Source: Elusimicrobiota bacterium
Lineage (GTDB): Bacteria; Elusimicrobiota; Elusimicrobia; UBA1565; UBA9628
DNA length: 64,000 nucleotides
Reading direction: 5' to 3'
Assembly (NCBI GenBank): GCA_003452935.1
Contig: DMMY01000031.1
Location: 113,787 to 177,786 of the forward strand
The position numbers were made by a program, and so were the translations under genes. Shown piece by piece: positions 17,508 to 27,700 of the stretch. The notes beneath the pieces are model-generated. The model was not told where the DNA came from. It searched no databases and worked only from the letters and a program-made list of their open reading frames with translations. How positions within the stretch are numbered: the first letter of the stretch is position 1; each line of letters opens with the position of its first letter.

Positions 17508-18722
17508 ATGATTGCGGCCGCCCTGCTGTTTATATTCGTCCGCCCCGCCCCGGCCCTGGAAATTACCCCATTCTATCGCCTGCAGGTCATGGGCGGGCAG
17601 TACTTCTTCGCCGGAAGCAAGGGGACTTTGAGCGGCAATGCCGCCGGTTCCGTGGCGCCGGCCATGAGGTTCAATGATCAATGGGCCTTGCTGCCTTCCG
17701 TGCAATCGAGCTATCAGGGCACTAAGCAGGTCAAGGATATCGTGGGCTCCGGGACCATGTTCCAGGAGCAGATGGACCACCGTTTTTCGGCCCGGGCGAT
17801 CTATTCCCCGCGGGGCAGCCGCTGGCGGCTCAAGCCGAATTTCAGCTTCAAGTATGAAATGCTCAAGGAGACGCGGGACGAGAGCTGGGGCGGCGGCCTT
17901 TTTGATTATCAGAAATGGTGTTTTGGGTTGGAGGCTGAATACTTGTGGCGCGAGCCGTTTTCCTGGCGTTTCGGGGCGGACTATTATGAACTCGATTTTC
18001 CCAACTACAGCAGCCTGGAGAGCCGGGCGGCTTTTGACTTCCAGGGCCAAAGCCTGGCCCGCGAACTCGTGGGCGCGCGCGTCCTCGACTCGCAGAACCT
18101 GGGACTCAGCCTCTCCGTAGACGGTCCGGTCCGGGAGCGGCTGGTCCTCGACGGCGGCCTGCGCATGACCTTGAGGCGCTTTCCGGAGCAGCGGGTCGTG
18201 GATCCCGTCGGCAGCCTCACCGCCACGGCGCGCGCCGACGTGTTCACGGAATTGAACCTTTCGGCGCGTATGCCCGCTGACTTCAATCGCGGCCTGCGCG
18301 CCTTGGGCTCCCTGGATTTGTCCCTGGCCTACAATTCCTCCAACCAGAATAACTATGACGCGGCCAATGCGCGATATTTCGGATACTACTACAACTACGG
18401 CGAGTTACGGCTGGGGCCCAGCCTGAAGGTGCTGGCCGGTCCCGCGGCCCGGCCCGTCACGACCCGGTTTTCGTTTTCCTGGTGGCAGAGGCGCTATCCG
18501 TATCGGCGGGTCCAGGACGCCGCCGGGGTCTACGGCAACGGCGGGCTGCGCGCCAGCGGCTGGATGACGGACGTATCGCTGAGCTATCCCATGGCCCGGC
18601 GCTTGAGCCTGCTCGTTGATCTTCAGTACGGCCAGTCAGCGTCGAATCAGAAATTCGAGCAGTTCTATCGCTACAACTACGCCGTGGCCAACTATTTGTT
18701 CGGGTTCTCATACGAATATTGA
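17508..18722 (+). CDS. outer-membrane beta-barrel protein
   Basis: 404 residues, starting four bases after the FecR stop. A short signal peptide (AAALLFIFVRPAPA) precedes alternating aromatic/polar strands with tight turns, typical of an outer-membrane barrel (FRLQ-like start ITPFYRLQVMGGQYFF; end NYAVANYLFGFSYEY). The last residue is aromatic, as expected for barrel insertion. I cannot name the family. Its place between FecR and the giant protein suggests a channel or anchor for that system. The stop is followed one base later by the start of the giant gene. Confidence 0.75.
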   Translation: MIAAALLFIFVRPAPALEITPFYRLQVMGGQYFFAGSKGTLSGNAAGSVAPAMRFNDQWALLPSVQSSYQGTKQVKDIVGSGTMFQEQMDHRFSARAIYSPRGSRWRLKPNFSFKYEMLKETRDESWGGGLFDYQKWCFGLEAEYLWREPFSWRFGADYYELDFPNYSSLESRAAFDFQGQSLARELVGARVLDSQNLGLSLSVDGPVRERLVLDGGLRMTLRRFPEQRVVDPVGSLTATARADVFTELNLSARMPADFNRGLRALGSLDLSLAYNSSNQNNYDAANARYFGYYYNYGELRLGPSLKVLAGPAARPVTTRFSFSWWQRRYPYRRVQDAAGVYGNGGLRASGWMTDVSLSYPMARRLSLLVDLQYGQSASNQKFEQFYRYNYAVANYLFGFSYEY

Positions 18723-18723
18723 C

Positions 18724-21700
18724 ATGAAAAGATTGCGGCTGGCGGCCATTGTCCTGCTTTGCCTGTGCGTGGCGCCGCGGGCGCGGGCCTCCGTCGTCGT
18801 GTGGGACGGCGGAGGCAACGACGATTCATGGTTTAATCCGTTGAACTGGGCCCCGGACGGCGTTCCAGGCGTATTCGACGACGTGACCATCGATATGAGC
18901 ACCAGGGTCGCGGCGCCGGCCGGGATATCGGCGGTGAATATTAATTCCTTGACGTTGGGAGATGCAGGGGGGCAGTTCGCTCCCACCCTGATCGTTTCCA
19001 CCGGCCTATCCGCCGCCGGGGCGGGCGTTGTCTCCTCCCTCCACAGCTCGAGCACCCTCGTGCTCGATACCTTGTCCCAGGCCGTCTTTACGGGCCTGGT
19101 CTTGGCCCACGGATCGAGCATGACGCATACGGCCGCGACCGGGGCTTTTGTCAACCTGCGCGTCATGGACGCCTTGGACATCCAGGCCGGAGCCACGATC
19201 ACGGCGCGGGGCGCGGGTTACGGCAGCAACAGCGGCGTTGCTCCGGGACTTTCCGCGGCCAATGGCGGCGGCGGCGGCGGACACGGCGCGGCGGGCGGCT
19301 CCGGCGCCTTCGGAGGGGCCGGGGGCGGAGCCTATGACTCGCTCAAGACTCCGGGTGAGTACGGTTCCGGCGGCGGCCTGGGATCTTTTTCCGATGCGGG
19401 CGGCGCGGGGGGCGGGCTGATCGTCATCAATGCGGGCACCGTGACCGTCAGCGGTCTCATCACGGCGGCCGGAACGGCCGGCGCCGACGGGGCTACCGCC
19501 GGCGGGGGAGGCGGGGCGGGCGGGAGCATCCGTATCCGCACGGGCTACCTTTACGGACAAGGCGCTTTGTCCGTGGCCGGCGGCGCGGGAGGCGGCAGCA
19601 CGTTCTCCGGGGGCGGGGGCGGAGGCGGGGGCCGGATTTCCGTGGTGGTGACCGGTCCCTACGATGTCTTGACGTCGACTCTGGCCTTCCAGACCGCCGG
19701 AGGCATGGGCGGAACGGCTCCCAACGACGGGATGGCTGGAGGCAGCGGCAGCCTCCATGTCGATCCGGTGCATTGGACCGGAGGGGCCGCCGGGTCGAAT
19801 ATCGCCTCCCAGGCCGCGAACTGGTACGGAGCCGCGCCCGTGGCGGGCAATACCGTGGTCTTCGGCGCCTCGAACACCGTCAAGGACTGTTCGTGGGACT
19901 TGGGAATATCGGTCGCGGTGGGCAGCTTCAGCATCATCCCGGGCTACGCCGGGACCATTACCCTCGATAATACCCTTCAGGTGACGGGAACCTGGGATAT
20001 GTCGGCCGGAACCGTGACCATGACCGGCGATTATGCGCTGCGCATCGACAGCCACGTGGCGCAAACCGGCGGGCGCTTTGACCTGCGCAACGGCACCTTC
20101 ACCCTTCAGGGGCTCGGGACGCGAAACGTCTCTTTTACCAGCGACTCCCTGTTCCAGAATTTCTTCGCCTCGTGTCCGGCCGCGGGGATCGGAGTTATTA
20201 ATCTGCTTTCCGACCTGGATGTCGACCAGAATCTGATCATAGGCCCAAACTGCACCATGAACCTCCCCGCGGGCAAGACCTTGCGTTTGGCGGGGAACTG
20301 GCCTTGGGTCGGCCAGGGCAACATCTCGATTCCCCCATCACATTTGATCGTCGCCGATGGAAGCCGGAATCAGGTTTGGGAGGCTCCACCCTCGGCCTTG
20401 GGGCGCGTCAGGGTATCCAAGGCAGGAGGAACCTTGACGTGGAATTCCGGGGCCGCGGGCGTCTGGACCCTAGGCGGCGCGGCCGCGGCGAGCGAACTGA
20501 CCGTGGACGCTGGCTCCGTTTTCAGCGCGGCCAAGCAGCGCATCAATATTTCAGGCGACTGGGTCAACTACGGCGACGTCAGCCTCTCGGGAAGCACCGT
20601 GGCTTTCATCTCGACGGCCGTCGATCAAAGCATCGCGGCGGGGGGGAACTTCTCCATCCTGGAAGTGGCCAATCCCGGGCGCGTCCTTTTCGTGTCCACG
20701 CCCACGGTCGTGGCCAGCAGCGTCAGCGTCGCCGCCGGGACGCTCGATCTTGGGGTGACGACCATGAGCGTCGGGAGCCACTTTCTGCAGTCCCCCGGCG
20801 CCGTGGTGCGCGCGGCGGCCGGCACGATCATTTTCAACGGCAACGGCCCCGGCGCTCAAAGGGTCGCCTTGCAGGCCGGCAGTTCATTCTACCACGTCAT
20901 ATCGTCGGGGACGTCGGTGGTCATCGCCAGCCCGCTGGTGGTCGTCAACGATCTGGAGTGGCATCGCGGCACCTTGCAGATATCGAGCCAGCCCATCACG
21001 GCCCTGGGAAATCTGCTTAGGAAGGGCGGCGGCTCGTTGGTGGTCGGAGGTTCGACCATCACTTTTTCCGGGACCTCGCCCCAGGCCATGGAGTTCGGCT
21101 CCGCGTATAGCCTCAATGTCGACAATTCCCACCCCGCCGGAGTCCGCCTCCTCGCGGACCTGCTCGTCAAGAACAGATTCTCGGTTCAGCCCGGACGGAC
21201 TTTCGACGCGCAGGACCACGCCTTCACCATGACCGGGTCCACCTGGAGCACGGCCGGCGCCAACTACCTGTCGGTCAATCCGGCGCACGCCGTGACTTGG
21301 ACCCCGGCCTCGGGGACCATGTACGTGGCGGCCGGCAGCACGATCAACGCCAACGTGGTCCTGAGCGCCAATCGTACGGCTTACCTGCAGGGCGATCTTA
21401 ATTTGTGCGGCTTCGGCAACGTGCTCGATCCCCGCTCGGGCGCCGTGATTATCAACGCCGCCGGAGGCTCGACCATCACCTTCCGGGACACGGCCGACCT
21501 GGCTCCATCCATGGGGAGCAACTGGATTTACGGGGGCGACGCCGCCAACTCCTGGCTGGTTTATGAAGGGACGGGGACGGCGCGCGGTTCTCTCATCTCC
21601 AGCAATGCCTTGGGCAACCTTCTCGTACGGCTTGCGGGCGACACTTCCACGTTTCTGCACTCGGACATGAACCTGGCCGGCTCCCTGGCCGTGCAATCCG

Positions 21701-24700
21701 GCGTGTTCCGGCCCGCCGGCGACAAGACCTTGTCATTGCAAAGGGATTTCATCCAGACCGGCGGCGTCGTGGATTATGTTTCGGTGGGCACCGGCACGCT
21801 GAGGTTCCAAGGCACGGGGACCGCGCAAGCCGTGTCGCTTTTAGCCGGCCATTCCCTGCAAGGCTTTGTTCTCGACGCTTCCACCACGGTGCTGGCTCGT
21901 TCGGCATTGAACGTCCGGGGAGATTTTACCGTCTTGCGCGGCACCTTTTCGGCCGGGGCCTATGCCCACCGTCTCGGCGGCAACCTGGACCTGGCCGCCG
22001 GAACATGGTTCGAGGCCCAGGGCAGCACCCTGACCTTGGATGGAAGCTGGAACGTCCCTCCCGTCACCAAGCAGAGCCTGACGCATCCCGCGGGCGTGGG
22101 CTTCCATGGCTTGGTCGTCGATGCCTCCAGCGTGGTTTTTAACCAATCTTTTCGGGCCGACGTGTTCACGGACAGGGTCGCGGGCAGCACCTTGGTTTTC
22201 GCCTCGGCAGGGCCGGGCTTTGTCATCGATGATTTGCGTCTGGCGGGCGGGGCCCCGCCCGCCGGTCGGATTATGCTGCGGCCCCAAACCCCGGGCGTTG
22301 CCTGGAAGCTGACCCTGGTCGCGGCCTCCAGCGTCACGGCCGTGGACGCGAGTTCATGCAATGCTTCCGGCGGGCTGGTCGTCCATGCCAATGACGGCAA
22401 GACCAGGGATGCCGGCGGCAATCTCAACTGGAACTTCAAGCCCAGCCTCAGGGTTGTCCCGGGAGGTCCCCAGCAGGCCGGCGTGCCCTTCGGCGTGGCG
22501 GTTGAGGCGGTGGATTCCTCCGGGAATTTCGTGCCGGGCGGCTCTTTTAGCGTGGGCCTGACTTGGTCCGAGCTCTATGTATCGACCCCCGCGCCTCTGT
22601 CCCTGGTCAATGGCGCCACGGTGTTTAGCAACGTGATCCTGCGCACCGCCCAGACCACCTCGATTTCCCCGCAGCCGGCGGAGCAGGCTTTTTCCGTCAT
22701 TGGCGACAATGTCGTCGTCCTGCCCGGCGCTTTTAAGCGTCTGCAGGTGCTGATGCCCGGAGAAAGTCCCGTGCCCGGCTCCCCCGCGGGCAAGACCGGT
22801 TTTGTGGACGTCCTGGCGGCGGGCAACCCCTTCGCGGTCAGGGTCGCCGGCACCGACCTCTTCTGGAATCAGAATCCCGCGGCCGCGGATCAGGTGGAAC
22901 TCAGCACTCTGACGTCCTTGGCCTCGAACCTGCCCCAACGCGCGACTCTTTCGGCCGGACTGGCGAATTTTCCGTCCGTGATCTTCACGGCGAGCGCGAC
23001 CGTGATCTCCCTGACGGCGACCGATCTGAGCGATCCGCTCATTCTGCCGGACACGGGAACCGCGTTCAACGTTTTTTCGGCCAACTCCTCCTCTCCCAGC
23101 GTGTCCATCAATATCCCCGCGTATAGCTCGGTGCTGACCTTGAGCGGGGCGCTCTCGGGGACCGCGTCCGATATGGTGGCGGTCGCCCAGGTGCGCGTCG
23201 CGATCCAGCGCAAGGACAACGGCCTCTATTTCGCCTGGTCCGCGCCGGCTTTCGCCTCGGCCGCGCCCCTGTTTTCCACGGCCGCGGTCGACCATTATCT
23301 GGGACGAATCGTCCAATGGAATATCCCTTTCGCCGACGCCGGCCTGACCGATCGGACCAGCTATTACGTGCTGGCCGTGGCGACGAACCCCAGCGGCAAC
23401 TTGAGCGTCGCGGAGACCACTTTTACCTTCTCGACCTCCAGTCTATTGAACCCTTCGCCGGGCGACGGCGGGGGTTTGGCCGTGGTGGCTACGAGCTCCA
23501 CCTTGACCTCGGGCTGCCAGCTCTTGGCCGCCACGGTCACCTTCACGGCCGGGCCGTTGGGCATCAGCCCGGGCGGCGCGGTCGCCGTGCATCTGCCGGA
23601 GGGCTGGACCAAACCCACTGGCCTTAGCGCCATAAACCCGCCGGCGACCAGCGGCTTGCTCCACGTCGGCGCCACGACCGCTTTCACCGTGGAGTTCAAT
23701 CCTCCCGAGAAGTCGGGCGTCGTCTTGGGCGAAAATTGGATCGTTTTAAATCCGGTGGCGGCCGTGACCCCGGGTCAGAGGATATTCTTCACTTTTTACG
23801 GACTCCCGCCTCCAGGACCGGCAGGAGGGGGAGCCCTGGATTTTCTGCTCATGACCCAAGGCAATGCCCGGGGCGCGCTTAAGCCCATCGGTTCATCGCC
23901 GCAGTTGAGTTTGCCCGCCGGGCCGCCGGCGCGTCTGGCCTTCTACCCGGACACGCCGCTGGCCTTGGGCCCCCTTCAGCCCTCCGCGACCATGGAATTG
24001 CGCTTGACCGACCTGTGCGGCGGTTCCACCGTGGCGGCGGAGGCGATCACGGTGAGCCTGTGGGCGGGACAAGCCGATGCCCCGGATGAAGACGCAGTTT
24101 TTTATCAGACCGGAGGGGCGAGGCTGGGCGCGCAGCAGGTCGTCATCCCGGTCAAGAAGAGTTCCGCGGCGCCCCAGTTCTACTACCGCACCTCCACGGC
24201 GGGCGTGTCCTACGAGCTTATCCTGGCCACGGCCGTCGTTCCCGGCGTCGGACTGGTGACGGCTACCCGCTTCGTTCGTCTCTCCACCACGGCGGTCGGA
24301 CTTTGGGGAGTGTCCGTGGACACCGGCGTCCCAACGCCGGGCGCTTTGATCGCCACCATGACCGGCAATTCCTTCGCCGGCCAGGCGTTCATCAATTTCG
24401 AGCTTTCGGATCCGAACCTGCGCTGGGAAGTGACCATATCAACCAGCCCCGGCACTTTTTATCCCCCGTTGTTCAGGCGCTCGGGCCAGGGCAGTCCGGG
24501 GCGCGCCTTGGCCTGGAGCGGCGCGGATGAGAATTTTTCGCCTTCCCGGTTCGTTGAGCCCGGGGTTTATTACGTGCGCGTCGCGCTCGAGGATGGATCG
24601 GTGAGAAACGAGTCCTTGCGCATCGCCATCGCGCCCTCGGCGTCCATCTACGGCTCGGTCGGTTCGAGCGCGGCCTACGCCTCGGTGCGGGTCACCGGGC

Positions 24701-27700
24701 CTAATTCCAGCTACGGCAACTATGCGGTGGCCAGTTCTTCCGGATTCTTCCGGATTTGCGGGCTGCGCAGCGGCGCGATCTATAATCTGGAGGCTTCGAC
24801 TGCGGTGCTGTGGGGCGGCCAGCCTTTGGATTTGACGGTCTCCTCCCGCGGGATCGCCGCCTCGGAAAGCGGGGTGGACGCGGGCACTATGACGTTTCCC
24901 GCCCCCAGCCTCCTGCGCGTGTCGGTGGTATTGCCCGACACCCTGCCCCGGGATCTTTGGGGCCGCGTCTTCCTGCACGACGACGCCTACGCCCGGACCG
25001 CTTTCGGGAGCCTGCACTTTTCTTCCTCCACCAGCACTTCAGACGACGGGGGCGGGAGCTTCGGCGGCGGGGCCAGTTCCTGGACCGCGATCGGCGTGCC
25101 TCCCGGCACCTATGACGTCGATGTCGAGGTTTACGGCCTCGGTCTTTCCACTCGGGTGGCGGGCCGGGTCCTGGCTCCCGGCGCGCGAACGGACCTGCCC
25201 CTGACCCTGGCCAGGAAGGCGAGCGTTCTGGGGTCCGTGATCCTGCCTTCCACGACGACTTTCGACGCCTGGATCGCGGTCGAGGCGCGTCTGCAGGGAT
25301 CGAGCGTCGCGGCTTCTTTATCGGGCGCCTTGGTCCCGTGCGCGGCCTGCGGTCCGCAGCTTAACCGCACCAGCGCCGCCTACGCGCTCTATGGTTTGGA
25401 CCCGGGAACCTGGTCCGTGACCGCCCGCGGCCCGGGCTTAATCGCCGCATCGACTTCCGTCTTCATCGCCGGCTCGGCGGCTCTCGGCGGGATCGACCTG
25501 GCCCTGGGCTCAGGGGGGGTCATCCGGGGTACGGTCACGGTGACGGGCGACACCGGCCGGCTGCGCGACGACCAGCCCGACGGCTTTTCGGTCTATGTCC
25601 AGGCTTTTAATCCCGCGACCTTGGCGCGCGCCGCGGCCCGGGTGCGGCTTTCCACCAGCTCGGCCGTTGCATCGAGCACCTTCGCCATCGCCGGGCTCGA
25701 GGACGGCAATTACCTCGTGACCGCGCAGTTGGAGGGTTTTATCGAAGCGCGCCGTGAGGTGTCCGTGGCCGCGGGGGTCGGCTTGGCCGACATGAATCTG
25801 CGCGGCGGCGACGCCAGGCTTTTCTGGTCGGTCAAGCTGCCCGGCGGCGGGCACAGCCCCGCGGACTTCAGGAAGGTCTCGCTTTTCAGGCGCGGGCCGG
25901 AGCCGGGCGCGGTGCTTCAGTTCGACATGACGGCGGGGACCACGGTCCAATACTTTCCGTCGAGCGCGACGCTGCAATCCCCGCCCCTGGCTCCGGGTTA
26001 TTATATCTGCGACGCCCTCTATGGCCCCACGGGGATGTTCGCCAGCGCCGGGGCCAGCCTGACCCAGGGAGCCACGGCCTTGGTCACCTTGGATCTCTCC
26101 GGCTCCACGGTCAGCCTGAGCGGCAAGGTCGCCTTGGCCGGAAACATCGTCTACTCCAGCGCCAGTTACGCCGTGAACGTGACCTCGGTGCCCGGCGTGT
26201 TGTCCTTCTCGCCGACCACGAGTTACTGCCTTATGGGTTCGGCCGTCCCGGTGACCCTCTCCGCTTTTCATATGGAACTTCTGCCGGTGCGGTCCCTGGA
26301 GGGCGCGGCGCCGGTCTTGACCGAGCCTCTCATGCCCGCTTCCCCGTCAGGCTGTTCCTCGGCGACCTTTTCGCTGAGCGCCCAGGGCGCGCCGAACCGG
26401 GCTCATGCCTATGCGGCCGCGATCGGCCAGGACGGATCGTTTGTCTTTCCCAACGTGCCCGCGGGCTTTTATCTTCTGCGCAACGGCGCGGACCTGGATA
26501 ATAATCGCGCCAATGGAGATGAACTGCCGCAGACCAGCCGGCTGCTCAGCGTCAGCTCCGCGCCGGCGCCGGTCTTCATGCGCATCGAGCCGGGGGTGAC
26601 GGTCTCGGGAGACGTCATCCTGCCGCCGCAGGCGAGTTCGAGCCGCGCCTTCGCCGTGACTTTGCGCGACGGCCAGGGCACGCCGCTGCGCGCCGCGACG
26701 GTGAATCTCAGCGGCGCGCATCAGGCTCCGTACCGGTTTGACAAGGTGCCGAATGGAGCTTATGTGTTGACGGTCCAGGACCTGGGCCAGCCCGCCCTCT
26801 ACTCGGCCTCGCCCCGCGCCGTGACCGTCTCGGGGCTCTCCATGAGCGGACAGGATCTGCGGCTCTTCTTGACCGGGGTCATCCGCGGCCGAATCGCGGT
26901 CGAGGAGCTTCGCCCGGATGGCGCGCGGGGCTATACCGTGGTCTCCAGATCCAACGTCAGCATCCTGCCCCGCAATCTCCGCATCGAGGCCGCGGCCGAG
27001 CCGTGGTTTCCCGGAGGTTTCGTTGCGGCGCGCAGCGCGGCGTGCGAACCGGAGCCCTGCGCCCAGGTCCAGCTCGACGACGACGACCAATTCGTCATCG
27101 AGGGCGTGCTCCCCGGCAGCTATCAGGTGCGTTTTCTCGCCCGCAACGCGGGGGCCGATTCGTCTCAGGGGGGCGCCGGCTTGGTCAGCGCTTCCGTGCC
27201 CGGCGTAGCGGTCGCGGGCGGCCGCGTCACCGATGTCGGCATCGTGAGCTTGGCTTCGGCCGCGGATCTGCGCGGCTTGGTGCTCGACGCCTCGACCGGT
27301 CTGGGAGTGGCCAACGTGGCGGTGGAGGCGCGGCCGTCCTTGCGCCAGGGAGCCAACTCGGAGGTTCTGCGCTGCCGGACGGACGGCGACGGCGTCTTCG
27401 TGCTCAGCGGTCTGGACCTGAGGACGCGTTTCTACGACCTTACGGCGGCCGGGCGCGGCGAGCGCAGCGGTCCGACCGACGCCCTGCCGCCCTACGAGAC
27501 CGGAGCGCTCTCCGCCGTGGACCTGAGCTCCGCCCCGGCTCCGGTGCTGAGGCTGCGGCCCGCGCCGTATTCCATCCGCGGCCGGATCGCGGCGCCTCCG
27601 GGCGGGCCGGCTCTGGCCCTGCCGTTCGGCGACGCCGGAGAGTGGACGCCCGGCGCCCTTCTGCTGCTGCAGAAGCGAGGCCATATTCCCGTCGAGGATC

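Noticed and set aside
19255..19760. G-rich DNA repeats considered as a CRISPR-like or tandem repeat array
   Set aside because: The repeats are irregular and in frame, encoding a Gly-rich protein segment; there is no repeat-spacer periodicity.
26347..27684. 445-codon minus-strand frame
   Set aside because: Antisense to the conserved C-terminal half of the giant protein; composition is shadow-like.
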